Assembly (NCBI GenBank): GCA_020073485.1
Contig: JAIQFB010000021.1
Coordinates: 1 to 64,000 of the forward strand
Direction: 5' to 3'
Origin: Terriglobia bacterium
Lineage (GTDB): Bacteria > Acidobacteriota > Terriglobia > Acidiferrales > UBA7541
DNA length: 64,000 bases
The stretch's first letter is position 1, and each line of letters begins with the position of its first letter. Positions 7,988-17,558 of this stretch are shown here, piece by piece. The notes beneath the pieces were generated by a model. It saw only the letters and a program-made list of their open reading frames with translations. It was not told where the DNA came from and made no database searches. Position numbers and translations under genes: made by a program.

Positions 7988-9321
7988 GCGTAACGCAGAA
8001 CCAACTGGAAGTTTCCGAAGTCCGCAAGACGGTCCGCCGTGCGCGGCGCGCGGCGCACGTACTCACGGCGCTGTCGGGCGAGCGACGGAACGAAGCCTTG
8101 CTGGCTGCGGCCAACGCGATCGAAGCGCGCTCCGCGGAAATTCTGGCCGCGAACGACAAGGATTGCGCCGTGGCGCAGCGCGCCGTTGAAAGCGGCGAGT
8201 TGTCACGGGCGATGTTTGCGCGCTTGCGCACCACCGAGCGCGGCATCGCCGAAATGGCGCTGCGCGTGCGCGAAGTCGCCGATCTTCCCGATCCGCTGCA
8301 CCGCAGGCTTTCGGCCATGGAGCTGGACGATCATCTGGTGCTCTACAAAGAGACGTGCCCGCTGGGCGTGGTGGGCGTGGTGTTTGAGTCGCGGCCCGAT
8401 GTCGTTCCACAAATCGCATCGCTCGCCTTGAAATCGGGAAATGCAGTGTGCCTGAAGGGTGGCGCCGAAGCCGCCGAAACTAACGCTGTGCTGGTGGCGA
8501 TCTGGCGCGATTCGCTCTCGACGTTTCCGGATATTCCGGCCGATTCCGTGGTGCTGTTTCACACGCGCGAGGACGTGGCGCAAATCTTGACGCTGCACGA
8601 TGAAATCGATCTGATCGTGCCGCGCGGCTCCAACGAATTCGTCCGCTACGTGACCGAGCACAGCCGCATCCCCGTGCTGGGCCACGGCGAGGGAATCTGC
8701 CACGTCTACGTGCACGAGGACGCGGACATGCAGAAAGCATTCGACGTTTCGCTGGATTCCAAGGTGCAATACCCGGCGGTGTGCAACGCCATGGAGACGC
8801 TGCTGGTGCACAAGGACGTGGCGCCGCGATTTTTGCCGGCCATGGTCGTGCAATTCCGCGAGGCGGGCGTCGAAGTGCGCGGCTGCCCCCGGACAATGGC
8901 GCTAGCCCCGGACCAGGGAGTGATTGCCGCGACCGAAGAAGACTGGAAGAAGGAATACTCCGACCTGATCGTTTCGATCAAGGTCGTGGACGGAGTGAAC
9001 GAAGCGATTGAGCATATCAACCGTTACGGTTCGCGGCACACCGAATCGATTGTCACCGAAAGCCATGACGTCGCGGCGCGGTTCATGGAGTTCGTGGACG
9101 CGGCCAACGTGTTTCAAAATGCTTCCACGCGATTTTCCGACGGGTTTCGCTACGGCCTGGGCGCGGAAGTGGGCATCAGCACGGGGAAACTGCATGCGCG
9201 CGGACCGGTGGGGCTCGAAGGACTCACCATCTACAAATACAAACTCTTCGGCGACGGCCATACCGTCGCGAGCTACAGCAAGGGACAGCGCACGTTCAAG
9301 CATCGGGTGATTCCCCAGTAA
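7984..9321 (+). CDS. proA: Gamma-glutamyl phosphate reductase (glutamate-5-semialdehyde dehydrogenase)
   Basis: Second enzyme of proline synthesis, reducing gamma-glutamyl phosphate with NADPH. The 445-residue protein carries the family signatures GVVGVVFESRPDV and LKSGNAVCLKGGAEAAETN in the nucleotide-binding half. The catalytic cysteine region is VQYPAVCNAMETLLVH, and the C-terminal stretch is FSDGFRYGLGAEVGISTGKL, then HARGPVGLEGLT. It is slightly longer than the roughly 417 residues of the enteric enzyme, mainly from C-terminal residues after GLTIYKYKLFG. It overlaps proB by 4 bases, completing a standard proBA unit. Confidence 0.96.
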   Translation: MSVTQNQLEVSEVRKTVRRARRAAHVLTALSGERRNEALLAAANAIEARSAEILAANDKDCAVAQRAVESGELSRAMFARLRTTERGIAEMALRVREVADLPDPLHRRLSAMELDDHLVLYKETCPLGVVGVVFESRPDVVPQIASLALKSGNAVCLKGGAEAAETNAVLVAIWRDSLSTFPDIPADSVVLFHTREDVAQILTLHDEIDLIVPRGSNEFVRYVTEHSRIPVLGHGEGICHVYVHEDADMQKAFDVSLDSKVQYPAVCNAMETLLVHKDVAPRFLPAMVVQFREAGVEVRGCPRTMALAPDQGVIAATEEDWKKEYSDLIVSIKVVDGVNEAIEHINRYGSRHTESIVTESHDVAARFMEFVDAANVFQNASTRFSDGFRYGLGAEVGISTGKLHARGPVGLEGLTIYKYKLFGDGHTVASYSKGQRTFKHRVIPQ

Positions 9322-9421
9322 GACAGGCTTTTTATCCTGAGCGTGGTGAAGGGCAGCCTGTCGCTTTTGTGCCAGGACAGCGAGCGGAAAACCGACAGGC
9401 TGAAGCCTGTCCTACTAGAAC
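9322..9421. repeat. Palindrome-rich gap with copies of a GACAGGCT element
   Basis: GACAGGCT near 9325 is mirrored by AGCCTGTC near 9354. A second, compact palindrome GACAGGCTGAAGCCTGTC (8-base arms, 2-base loop) lies at about 9391-9408, followed by CTAC. The GGCTGAAGCC..GTCCTAC core recurs at 26755-26827. The region separates convergent proA and the ABC permease and could serve as a bidirectional hairpin; there is no T-tract of terminator quality. Confidence 0.6.
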
Positions 9422-10516
9422 CTACCGCCAACGGAACAGTCTCAAGGCCAAACCAAAACAAAGGACCATCCAGAAGATCATGATCCCGACTTGCGGGAGC
9501 ATCTGCGCCATGTGTGCGCCCTGCAACATGCTGGCGCGCAGCGCATCGATCAGCGCGGTCAACGGAAGGGCCTTGAGGAAGGGCTGCATCACGTCCGGAA
9601 ACCTTTGCGAGGAAAAGAAAACGCCGGATGCGATCCACATCGGCATCATGACCACGTTCATAAGGCCGGAAGCCGCTTCAATGGTCTTTGCGCGAGAGGC
9701 CAGCAGGAGTCCCAGGGCACAAAAGGAAAGCGAGCCCAGAACACACAGCACCGCGAGGTCAAGCAGCGAACCTCGAACCGGCACATGAAAAAGCAGCGCG
9801 CCGAATCCCACCAGCGCGGCGACTTCCACCACCAGCAGCAAAATCCGGGAAAGCAGAAACGAGAGCAGATAATACTGCCGCGGCATGGGGCTGGCGACCA
9901 GGCGCTTTAAAAGTTTCTTGCGCCGCGCATCCACAATCGCAAATCCGATCGACCACATGGCGCTGCCCATCAGGTTCATGCCCAGCAATCCGGGGATCAG
10001 GAAATCGATGTAACGCGAGCCTGGCTCGCGAACCAACTGGTCGCTGGTGGAAACCGGGTCGGCGCGGCCCGCGGCTCTTTGAATCGCGCGGTCGGCCAGC
10101 AAGCGGGCGGCGCGGCCTTCGGGGTTGGTGTCGTCGTAGTGGAACACGACCGCGCCATTGGCGCCGGGACCGGCAAGCAGCGCCACTTTTCCGGTGCGTA
10201 GCGATTCTTCCGCCGCCTGCAATTCAAGTGGGTGGACTTCCAGAAGTTTTTCCTGACGCAGCGACTCCGCGAGTTCCGGAGAGACCACGGCGATGTTCAG
10301 CACCTCCGCCGGCCGGTTGCGAAATGCAATGCCCAGGCCCGCGGCAAGCAGGATGGGAAATACGAACACCCAGAAAAGGGCTTCGGGTTCGCGCACAAAT
10401 TCGCGGAAGCGCACCAGCGTCAATTGCACTAGCGGATGGTCGGCGAAAGAGTTCCCGCGCGGAGTGTTTCTGGAACCGTCCGCGGCGCGAACCCCGGAAA
10501 TGGGAACGTCACTCAT
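9422..10516 (-). CDS. ABC-2 type transporter permease
   Basis: This 364-residue inner-membrane protein has one N-terminal membrane span (FWVFVFPILLAAGLGIAF, about 48-65), a soluble extracytoplasmic domain to about 165, and five further spans. This is the arrangement of ABC-2 permeases of the YhfA/DrrB/NatB class. Motifs such as DFLIPGLLGMNLMGSAMW and LLKRLVASPMPRQYYL are typical. It overlaps the upstream ATPase gene by 8 bases, so both are produced together as an exporter. The substrate is unknown; related pairs export drugs, sodium or polysaccharide, but nothing here decides between them. Confidence 0.88.
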   Translation of the reverse strand: MSDVPISGVRAADGSRNTPRGNSFADHPLVQLTLVRFREFVREPEALFWVFVFPILLAAGLGIAFRNRPAEVLNIAVVSPELAESLRQEKLLEVHPLELQAAEESLRTGKVALLAGPGANGAVVFHYDDTNPEGRAARLLADRAIQRAAGRADPVSTSDQLVREPGSRYIDFLIPGLLGMNLMGSAMWSIGFAIVDARRKKLLKRLVASPMPRQYYLLSFLLSRILLLVVEVAALVGFGALLFHVPVRGSLLDLAVLCVLGSLSFCALGLLLASRAKTIEAASGLMNVVMMPMWIASGVFFSSQRFPDVMQPFLKALPLTALIDALRASMLQGAHMAQMLPQVGIMIFWMVLCFGLALRLFRWR

Positions 10517-11453
10517 CGCGCAGATGCCGCCCCGTCAACGTGACGAAGACGTCCTCCAAAGTCGCGGAATGCGTGCGCAACTCGGTCAGCGGAACATTCT
10601 GGCGAGCGAGTTCGGCCAGCAGCGCGGGGACAGCGGTGTGAAGTTCGCTCACCTGCATCAGCACGGCGCCATTCTCGGTGCGGACGTCGCGGACTCCGGA
10701 GATGCGGCGAAGGGCCGGGACATCCAGCGACTTTGCGGCATTGCCCGCCGTGAACTCCACCAACTGCTCGGTGCAATGCGTGGCGATCAACTCGCGCGGT
10801 GTACCAAGGGCGATGACTTTGCCGTGATCCATGATGGCCACGCGGTCGCACAGGCGCTCGGCTTCGTCCATGTAATGCGTGGTGAGCAGGATGGTGCGGC
10901 CGGAACGCTTGAATTCCTCGATCAACTCCCAAAGCTGGTGGCGGGCTTGGGGGTCGAGGCCGGTTGTCGGCTCATCGAGAAACAGAAAGTCAGGGTCGCC
11001 AACCAGAGCGCAGGCTAGAGCCAGGCGCTGCTTCTGCCCCCCGGAGAGTTCGCCCACGCGCGAATTTTGTTTTTCCTCGAGTTGCACTCGCGCGATGGCT
11101 TGGGCAGCAGGCTCTCCTTGCCGGAAAAAACTCCGAAACAACCGGACCGTTTCGAGCACGGTGAGTTTCTCGGAAAGTTGCGTATCCTGCAGTTGAATCC
11201 CGAGGCGCTGCCGAAGCTCGGAAGCGTTCGACGTCCACGTCCGCCCCAGGACTTCGATTTCTCCCGAATCCGGCTCGGTTAGACCCTCGCAGATTTCGAC
11301 GGTGGTCGTCTTCCCGGCCCCGTTAGGGCCCAGAAGGCCGAAACATTCGCCCGCGTGGACCTCAAGTTCAAGGCCGTCGACCGCGACCACGTCCTTATAG
11401 GCTTTGCGCAACCGGTGAATGCGCAGGGCGGATTGGGAGGCGACTTCCGGCAT
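10509..11453 (-). CDS. ABC transporter ATP-binding protein
   Basis: A 314-residue nucleotide-binding subunit of the DrrA/CcmA-like class. It has Walker A GPNGAGKTTT (about 40-49), Q-loop LGIQLQDTQL, signature LSGGQKQR, Walker B FLFLDEPTTGLD with the catalytic Glu, and switch His in LLTTHYMDEAE. A C-terminal extension of about 90 residues (LVEFTAGNAAKSLDVPALRR to TLEDVFVTLTGRHLRDE) is the regulatory tail found in ABC-2 exporter ATPases. It precedes and overlaps the permease gene at 9422-10516. The two proteins probably form a homodimeric-ATPase exporter. Its promoter should lie in the 129-base gap to acr3. Confidence 0.93.
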   Translation of the reverse strand: MPEVASQSALRIHRLRKAYKDVVAVDGLELEVHAGECFGLLGPNGAGKTTTVEICEGLTEPDSGEIEVLGRTWTSNASELRQRLGIQLQDTQLSEKLTVLETVRLFRSFFRQGEPAAQAIARVQLEEKQNSRVGELSGGQKQRLALACALVGDPDFLFLDEPTTGLDPQARHQLWELIEEFKRSGRTILLTTHYMDEAERLCDRVAIMDHGKVIALGTPRELIATHCTEQLVEFTAGNAAKSLDVPALRRISGVRDVRTENGAVLMQVSELHTAVPALLAELARQNVPLTELRTHSATLEDVFVTLTGRHLRDE

Positions 11454-11582
11454 GCGGCAAGTATCGCTGCAAGGGGCGGGACATTCAAGGTGAGTGTCGG
11501 GAGCGGATGGATGGAACGAAAGCGCGAGATTCTTTGGGCTGAATGGCGCAGTACTAAGTCATGCTAAGTACGATTCCCGCGC

Positions 11583-12689
11583 CTAGCGCACTGCCAGAGG
11601 CGCGACATGCACCGCCGGCGCGAAATAACGCCGCTGAAACCAGAGGGCCACATGTACCAGTCCGAGCAGCGCCGGCACCTCGACGAGCGGACCAATCACG
11701 CCAACGAACGCCTCTCCTGAATTGAGTCCAAAAACGGCCACGGCCACGGCGATCGCCAGCTCGAAATTATTGCTCGCGGCAGTGAAAGAAAGCGTCGCCG
11801 TCTTTGAGTAGTCCGCGCCCAGCTTGCGCCCCATCCAGAAACTCACCAGGAACATCAGAATAAAGTAGATCAAAAGCGGCAAGGCGACGCGAAGCACGTC
11901 GACGGGGAGGCGAACAATCAGATCGCCCTTCAGGCTGAACATCACCAGAATCGTGAACAGCAGGGCCACGAGCGTCAGCGGACTGATGCGCGGAATAAAC
12001 CGGGTTCGATACCATTCCTCTCCCCTGGCGCGCAACAGCACGAACCTCGTGAGAATTCCCGCCAGAAATGGCACCCCCAGATAGAAAAAAACGCTCTGGG
12101 CGATCTGGCCAATCCCAACATGGACGACGCTCCCCTCCAGGCCAAACCATTTCGGGAGCACGGTGATAAATACCCAGGCATAGACGCTGTAAAAAAGCAC
12201 TTGAAAGATGCTGTTGAAGGCAACCAGCCCGGCGGCATAGTCCGTATCCCCGGCCGCCAGTTCGTTCCACACGATGACCATCGCGATGCAGCGCGCCAGT
12301 CCAATCAGGATCAAGCCGCGCATGTAGGCAGGCTCGCCGCGAAGAAGAAATATCGCGAGAAAGAACATCAGGGCCGGCCCAATCACCCAGTTCTGCAAAA
12401 GCGAGAGCACCAGCACGCGGCGGTTGCGGAAGACCTTGCCCAGTTTTTCGTACCGCACCTTGGCCAAAGGCGGATACATCATCACGATCAGCCCCACGGC
12501 AATCGGAATATTCGTTGTGCCCATCTGAAAACGCTGCACGAAGTTCGCGGTCTGCGGGATGAAATGCCCCAATCCGACGCCGACAATCATGGCCAGAAAA
12601 ATCCACAGCGTCAGGTAGCGGTCCAGGAATGACAGCCGGGCCCGCGGCATCGGGGCACAAACTTGGGCTTGAACGTAGGGAGTCGCCAT
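11583..12689 (-). CDS. acr3: Arsenite efflux transporter Acr3
   Basis: This 368-residue membrane protein has ten predicted spans and the Acr3 signatures. The conserved cysteine of the arsenite path is Cys134 in [46 protein letters not shown] and [13 protein letters not shown] are also diagnostic. Acr3 (BART superfamily) expels arsenite (and some members antimonite) using the proton motive force. It is the last gene of an arsR-arsM-arsC-acr3 run, starting 31 bases after arsC, so its expression should follow the arsR promoter. No arsA ATPase is nearby, so it probably works as a secondary carrier. Confidence 0.95.
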   Translation of the reverse strand: MATPYVQAQVCAPMPRARLSFLDRYLTLWIFLAMIVGVGLGHFIPQTANFVQRFQMGTTNIPIAVGLIVMMYPPLAKVRYEKLGKVFRNRRVLVLSLLQNWVIGPALMFFLAIFLLRGEPAYMRGLILIGLARCIAMVIVWNELAAGDTDYAAGLVAFNSIFQVLFYSVYAWVFITVLPKWFGLEGSVVHVGIGQIAQSVFFYLGVPFLAGILTRFVLLRARGEEWYRTRFIPRISPLTLVALLFTILVMFSLKGDLIVRLPVDVLRVALPLLIYFILMFLVSFWMGRKLGADYSKTATLSFTAASNNFELAIAVAVAVFGLNSGEAFVGVIGPLVEVPALLGLVHVALWFQRRYFAPAVHVAPLAVR

Positions 12690-12720
12690 TATGCTGACCT
12701 CCGCGAAAATGAGCTTTGCT

Positions 12721-13212
12721 TCATTGTTTCCCGATGCGGTCGATTTCTTTTTTGATGGCCAACTGGTCGAGGGTGGAAAGCGGCAGGCAAAGAAAGAGCG
12801 CGATTCTACGGTCGAGAAGCATGAACGCGTCGCGAAACGCGCGCTCGATTTGCTCCGGCGTTCCCTGCACTGCAGCGGGATCGGGAACGCCCCAATGCGC
12901 AGTCATGGGCTGGCCGGGCCACACGGGGCAGACTTCGTTTGCGGCGTTATCGCAAACGGTGAAGACGAAATCCATTTGCGGCGCTCCGGGTTTCGCAAAT
13001 TCATCCCAATTCTTGCTGCGAAAACCTTCCGTGGACATGCGGGCGCCCCCGATTTGTTTCAGCGCCTCGGGGCGGACAGTCCCCGATGGGTGGCTGCCGG
13101 CGCTAAAGGCAACGAAGTTGGGCCGGCCCTTCTGATTCAGGATGGCTTCGGCCATGATGGATCGCGCCGAATTACCCGTGCACAGGAACAAAACGTTGTA
13201 ACGTTTTTCCAT
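12721..13212 (-). CDS. arsC: Thioredoxin-coupled arsenate reductase (low-molecular-weight phosphatase fold)
   Basis: A 163-residue enzyme that reduces arsenate to arsenite. It has the phosphatase-type P-loop LCTGNSARS (Cys11-x5-Arg17) and the redox pair Cys87 and Cys95 in [16 protein letters not shown]. This is the arrangement of the thioredoxin-coupled ArsC class of Staphylococcus plasmid pI258, although the pair is spaced by eight rather than seven residues. The gene lies 21 bases after arsM and 31 bases before acr3. Together the operon reduces arsenate, then exports or methylates the product. Confidence 0.94.
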   Translation of the reverse strand: MEKRYNVLFLCTGNSARSIMAEAILNQKGRPNFVAFSAGSHPSGTVRPEALKQIGGARMSTEGFRSKNWDEFAKPGAPQMDFVFTVCDNAANEVCPVWPGQPMTAHWGVPDPAAVQGTPEQIERAFRDAFMLLDRRIALFLCLPLSTLDQLAIKKEIDRIGKQ

Positions 13213-13233
13213 GGCTGAGTATCTCGTTTCGTC

Positions 13234-14094
13234 TTAGTTGCAGCAGGCCGGTCCGCAGCAAGTTTTTTCTTTTGAGGCGGCCGGTTTCACCGCCCGGATA
13301 AACGCGCTCATGAATTTCCCGTCCACTTCCGGGGCCAGGGCGTCCACATCCAGGCCTTCGCCGGCGAGAAATTCCCGGGCATCCTCCACGCGATAGATGC
13401 GGGTCGGTTCCAGCTCCACCTTTTCAAATCCGGCGCGGGCCAGTTTGCTGTGGTATTCGTTTTCTTCCAGCGCTCCCGCGATACAGCCCACCCACAGCAG
13501 AACGCTCTTGCGGATTTCCGGCTGGATTTCGCCGCGAGTTACCACGTCGGAAACGGCCAGGCGCCCGCCAGGCTTGAGCACCCGAAACGCTTCCCGAAGC
13601 ACGCGGTCCTTGTCCGCCGACAGATTGATGACGCAGTTCGAGATGATCACATCCACGGAATTATCGGGCAGCGGGATTTGCTCGATCTCCCCTTTCAGGA
13701 ACTCGACGTTATCGACCCCGGCTTTGCGCTTGTTCTCGTTCGCCAGGGCCAGCATTTCATCGGTCATGTCCAGGCCATACGCTTTGCCGGTTGGCCCCAC
13801 GCGCTTAGCAGACAGCAGGACGTCGATGCCGCCACCGGAGCCAAGATCGAGGACCACTTCCCCCGGATTTAATTTCGCCAGGGCCGTTGGATTTCCGCAG
13901 CCCAAGGATGCGAGTATGGCTTCCTCGGGAAGTTGACCGGTTTCGGAAGCGCCATAGAGGTTGGACGTGATGGGGTCGCACCCCGAACCAGAGGCAGGAG
14001 CCGTCCCGCAGCAGGCGCTTGCGCCGCGATTCACGCGCAACGCCGCCTGCCCGTATTTTTCCTTCACTGCGTCTTTTATGGTGGAATCACTCAT
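13234..14094 (-). CDS. arsM: Arsenite S-adenosylmethionine methyltransferase
   Basis: This 286-residue enzyme methylates As(III) using S-adenosylmethionine. It has the SAM motif [15 protein letters not shown] (81-95). The conserved cysteines are Cys39, Cys66, Cys154 (ISNCVINLS) and Cys204 ([10 protein letters not shown]), at spacings matching the four functional cysteines of characterised ArsM proteins. The C-terminus ends in TCCGPACCN, an extra thiol-rich tail also seen in many family members. An ATG lies ten codons upstream, but the start at 14094 is preferred because AGGAGG lies at 14101-14106. That places its ribosome binding site over the arsR stop, implying coupling. Methylation detoxifies or volatilises arsenic. 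Confidence 0.95.
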   Translation of the reverse strand: MSDSTIKDAVKEKYGQAALRVNRGASACCGTAPASGSGCDPITSNLYGASETGQLPEEAILASLGCGNPTALAKLNPGEVVLDLGSGGGIDVLLSAKRVGPTGKAYGLDMTDEMLALANENKRKAGVDNVEFLKGEIEQIPLPDNSVDVIISNCVINLSADKDRVLREAFRVLKPGGRLAVSDVVTRGEIQPEIRKSVLLWVGCIAGALEENEYHSKLARAGFEKVELEPTRIYRVEDAREFLAGEGLDVDALAPEVDGKFMSAFIRAVKPAASKEKTCCGPACCN

Positions 14095-14104
14095 CTTGCG
14101 CCTC

Positions 14105-14461
14105 CTACTTGCAGATCTGAACAATGTCCTGGGGTTTTACGGCCTTGTTGCGTGTGCAGCATTCCGCGTACAGGAATTGCAGCAACTCCTGCAGCGCCTC
14201 GGTGTTCGCGGTGTAGTGCAGGAATGTGCTTTCGCGGCGGACCTGCACGAGACCTTCGTTCTTGAGCTTGTCGAGGTGATGGGAAAGGGTTGAGTTCGGA
14301 ATTTCCAATTCCGCCTGGATGTCGCCAACCACCATTCCTTCCGGGTGAGCCGACAGCAGTAGTTGCATGATGCGCAGGCGCGGCTCGGTGCCCATGGCCG
14401 AGAACATGTCGGCATATTTGGCCACCTGCTCGGTGGTCTTCTTGGTGGATGGCATTGACAT
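14105..14461 (-). CDS. arsR: ArsR-family arsenic-responsive repressor
   Basis: A 118-residue winged-helix repressor ([17 protein letters not shown], then [20 protein letters not shown] as recognition helix, then the wing [11 protein letters not shown]). It lacks the ELCVCDL metal site of the classic plasmid ArsR. Instead it has Cys101-Cys102 and Cys117 near the C-terminus, resembling the Acidithiobacillus ferrooxidans type with a Cys-Cys pair plus a third cysteine. The open frame extends 22 codons upstream, but the ATG at 14461 (or 14455) is preferred because the promoter and operator occupy the upstream part. It is the first gene of the ars operon and should autoregulate it. Confidence 0.92.
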   Translation of the reverse strand: MSMPSTKKTTEQVAKYADMFSAMGTEPRLRIMQLLLSAHPEGMVVGDIQAELEIPNSTLSHHLDKLKNEGLVQVRRESTFLHYTANTEALQELLQFLYAECCTRNKAVKPQDIVQICK

Positions 14462-14496
14462 ATTTCGATACTTGCAGAAATATAGATTCCTGTCAA
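14460..14496 (-). promoter_or_regulatory. ars promoter with overlapping ArsR operator
   Basis: On the reverse strand a perfect -35 TTGACA (14491-14496) is separated by exactly 17 bases from AAGTAT (14468-14473). The latter is preceded by TGC, making an extended -10. Overlapping it is the inverted repeat ATATTTC-N10-GAAATAT (14460-14466 and 14477-14483), which covers the -10 box and the start codon region. This is the expected position for an ArsR operator that blocks RNA polymerase. The predicted transcription start falls at about 14461, the A of the proposed ATG, so the mRNA may be leaderless. Confidence 0.75.
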
Positions 14497-14682
14497 CCCA
14501 TTTCCCTTCGCCGGACCGGGCGGGCACCTCCGCCCCTCCACTTGCTTCTCCGCCCCCCTTCCGCGTCGACCCAAGCCGAGTCGCCTAACAGTACGTAACT
14601 ATTAAGAATTTGAGCTTATCCTCGCTCGACGCCTTTGTGCCCCGGTGCTACGATTGTTCTTTGCCCGTGGGGAGATTTGTCG

Positions 14683-17499
14683 GTGGAATCGAATCTTCAT
14701 CCTGACGTGGAGTCGCAGAAGCGGCGGACGACGAGAATCGTCCAAGCCGTCCCCCTGACTGTGACCGGCGTCGACGCGCTCGGCCGGCCTTTTCAGGAGC
14801 GAACTTCCAGCCTGATCATCAATTGCCACGGCTGCCGATATCAATCCAAACATTACGTGTTGAAAAATATGTGGGTCACGTTCGAGGTGCCCCACAATGA
14901 ACCGGGCCGCGAGCCGCGCACTGTCCGCGCGCGCGTTACCTGGATTCAGCGTCCGCGAACGGTTCGCGAGCTGTTTCAAATCGGTGTGGAACTCGAGGTT
15001 CCCGGAAACGTCTGGGGCATTGCCTTCCCGCCGTCCGACTGGTTTCCCTTCCCTGAATCTCCATCCAGTCTTGAAGTTGCGCCGCTGCCCCAGAAGGTCG
15101 AGCCGCCCCCCGTAGCGGAATGGGTGGCGGAGGAGCCTCCCAAGCCTCGAGAACCGGAAGCACAACCGGAACGGCAAGAGCAGGAAGAACCGGAAGACAA
15201 CATCCGGGTCCTGCCGCTGCCTGCTGCGGGCGCGGGCGGGGGCGATGCCTCGATGCAGATGGCGCGCCAGGTCGCGCGAATGGTGGCCGAAGCCAAGCAA
15301 CAGGTGCAATCGACGGTTCGCGAATCAGCGAATACCGCCGTTGCTGCCGAAACCCGTCCACTGATGGCCGCGCTGCAGAATCAGATGAAAGAAGCGGCGG
15401 AAAAATCGGTGGCCGAGGCCGCCGCGGCGTACATCGAGCGCACGTACAAGGAACAACAGCAACGGATGCAACGGGAGCTGGAGTCCAGCGCGGCGGCAAT
15501 GCGCGCGGAATGGTCGCGCGAACTGGACCAGCGGATCGCCGAGGCCCGCCTGCATGTGGATTCTCAGTTAGCGGAAATTGAACGGGTGCGCGAGGCCGAT
15601 TTCGGGCAGCAAATTCAGAGCCAGCTGCAGAGCGCGATCGAAAAACTGCAAAATCTGGGCGGAAGCCTGAACGAAAATGCGGACCATGTGCGCTCCACCA
15701 TCGAACAGCTGCGGCGCGACTCCGCCGAAGCCGCCGCCAACGAGACGCGCCAGTGGCAAGACCTGATCGCCCAGCGCGCCTCGAACGCTCAGGAACGCCT
15801 GGCGCAACTGGAGCAGGCAGCCCAGCGCCTGGAAGATCAAATCGCCGAGGTAACCATCAGCTCGGAATCGGGCTGGCGCCAGCTACTCGACGCCGAGGTG
15901 GCCGCGGCAAATGCGCGCTGGAACGGCAAGGTGGAAGCATCCTTCGAGGAGGCGGCGCGCCGCACGGTCGAACGCCTGACGCAAAATAGCGAAGCGGTCG
16001 CCAAGCAGGCCGAACACCAATTGCAGGAGCGAATCAGCATACTGGGCAGCGCGTATTCCCAGGTGACCGCGGAAGCCGAGAACAAACTGGCGGGCCTGCG
16101 CGCGTCCATTAATCACGAAGCCGCCCAGGGCGCGACCACGATCGCCCAGATGCAGCAGGCCGTCGAGCAAGTGAAGGCGCGGCGCGGTGAACTGAACGCC
16201 CTGCTGCAAAAGACTTTGGAGGATTGGGCCCAGCGCAGCCAGATGGCCGTCGAGGCGCACGGCGCAGAATTGAATTCGCGCGCGGAAGCCGCCATCGCCG
16301 GAATGGCCGAGCGCCTGCAACCCGTGCTGGAGACCGCCGGCAACGAAACCATCACGCGGCTGGCCGGGGAACTCAACGAACGGCTCTCGCCGGAAATCGC
16401 CCGAGCAGGCGAAGTGATGAACAAGCTTGCTCAGGGCCGCGAACAGTCCGAAAAGGCCGTGGCCGAGCATCAGAATCGCATCTGGCAGATTTCCGAACGA
16501 AGCGTCCAGGATTCGGTGGCGCGTACCAAGGAACTTCTCGCGCGCGTCGAAAAAGATTTCGTGGAATCCGCGCGTACCACGTCCGGGAAATGGTTCAGCG
16601 AGCTGGAAACCAAGGCCACGGAAACCACTCACAGCACCTTCGAGGCGCTATTCAAATCCGCGGAATGGTACGAAAAGAAAGTCCAGACGCAGATGCAAAC
16701 GACCCTGGAAAAGGGCATGGACCAGGCGACTGCTACTCTGCGCGACAAGGCCGGGGAAATGTCCGGCCTGTTTGCCAGCGAGCTGGATCATTATAGCCGC
16801 AGCTACGTGGAACACGCCCAGAACCAGATCCAGGAAAATGCCCGCGAAGCCGCCGAGCATGCGGGCGAACTGATGGCCGAAGCCAGCGCCAAGGCCACCG
16901 CCAATTTTACCGAGCGCGTGGGACAACTGGGAAAGGAAAATCTCGATCTGTACGCCTCGAAAACAGACATCGCCTTCGAGCAGAGCGCCGCCCGCATGGA
17001 GGCGCACACCGCGCAGGTCCGCTCCAAACTTGAAAGCGACACGCGCGCGTTTGCCCTGGAATACCATCGCGCCATCTCGCAGCACACCGAGCAAAGCCTG
17101 ATGCAGGGCAAGGAAGATCTGGCCGCGCATATCGAATCGGCCAAGCAGGCACTGCGCCTGGAAACCGAGGCCCTCGACCGGCAGTTCCAATCCTCCGTGC
17201 AATCTCTCGGCGCGCATGCCATGGACGAGCATAAGCAGCGCCTGGATAACGCCTCCAATTCCTGGCTGCTGACCACCGTGACCAAGCTCAACCAGCAGTC
17301 CGAGGGCCTGATTGAGCAATTGGCCGCGACGACCGAGAAAAAGTTGCGCACCGTTTGCGGCAACGTATTCGCCGAAATGGGAGAAACCCTCCGCCAGCGC
17401 CTGCTGGCGTTTTCCTCTCCTTTTGCCGGGCCGCTGGAGCCTGGTGCTCCGCCGGCTGCTTCCAATCCATCTGAAATCAAGTCCGAAGATCCGAAGTAA
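14683..17499 (+). CDS. Large coiled-coil protein with an N-terminal PilZ-like domain
   Basis: About 938 residues. Residues 10-120 resemble an atypical PilZ domain: an RRTTR segment, a strand VPLTVTGVD, the turn IINCHGCRYQSK in place of the usual DxSxxG, then VTFEVP and FQIGVELE, VPGNVWGI. A Pro-rich linker leads to about 700 residues of almost unbroken helix, rich in Ala, Glu, Gln and Arg. Apolipoprotein- or methyl-accepting-like heptads run through it, and a Pro-rich tail ends the protein. There is no signal peptide or membrane span, so it is probably a cytoplasmic elongated dimer. The GTG at 14683 is chosen because GGGGAG (14669-14674) sits 8 bases before it; an ATG at 14635 lacks such a site. 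Function is unknown; a cyclic-di-GMP-responsive scaffold is a guess. Confidence 0.8.
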   Translation: MESNLHPDVESQKRRTTRIVQAVPLTVTGVDALGRPFQERTSSLIINCHGCRYQSKHYVLKNMWVTFEVPHNEPGREPRTVRARVTWIQRPRTVRELFQIGVELEVPGNVWGIAFPPSDWFPFPESPSSLEVAPLPQKVEPPPVAEWVAEEPPKPREPEAQPERQEQEEPEDNIRVLPLPAAGAGGGDASMQMARQVARMVAEAKQQVQSTVRESANTAVAAETRPLMAALQNQMKEAAEKSVAEAAAAYIERTYKEQQQRMQRELESSAAAMRAEWSRELDQRIAEARLHVDSQLAEIERVREADFGQQIQSQLQSAIEKLQNLGGSLNENADHVRSTIEQLRRDSAEAAANETRQWQDLIAQRASNAQERLAQLEQAAQRLEDQIAEVTISSESGWRQLLDAEVAAANARWNGKVEASFEEAARRTVERLTQNSEAVAKQAEHQLQERISILGSAYSQVTAEAENKLAGLRASINHEAAQGATTIAQMQQAVEQVKARRGELNALLQKTLEDWAQRSQMAVEAHGAELNSRAEAAIAGMAERLQPVLETAGNETITRLAGELNERLSPEIARAGEVMNKLAQGREQSEKAVAEHQNRIWQISERSVQDSVARTKELLARVEKDFVESARTTSGKWFSELETKATETTHSTFEALFKSAEWYEKKVQTQMQTTLEKGMDQATATLRDKAGEMSGLFASELDHYSRSYVEHAQNQIQENAREAAEHAGELMAEASAKATANFTERVGQLGKENLDLYASKTDIAFEQSAARMEAHTAQVRSKLESDTRAFALEYHRAISQHTEQSLMQGKEDLAAHIESAKQALRLETEALDRQFQSSVQSLGAHAMDEHKQRLDNASNSWLLTTVTKLNQQSEGLIEQLAATTEKKLRTVCGNVFAEMGETLRQRLLAFSSPFAGPLEPGAPPAASNPSEIKSEDPK

Positions 17500-17546
17500 C
17501 GTCGTTTCGCCTTCCGCCCTGTTTCGGTCCTGCGCGCAGATGCCTG

Positions 17547-17552
17547 TATAAT
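17547..17552 (+). promoter_or_regulatory. Consensus -10 box directly ahead of the gene at 17559
   Basis: A perfect TATAAT lies six bases before the ATG, with no Shine-Dalgarno-like purine run between them. Counting about 7 bases from the hexamer puts the transcription start on the ATG itself. No good -35 is visible at 16-18 bases upstream (TTTCGG/TTCGGT at about 17522-17528 is weak). This predicts a leaderless transcript. Confidence 0.5.
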
Positions 17553-17558
17553 ACCCGG

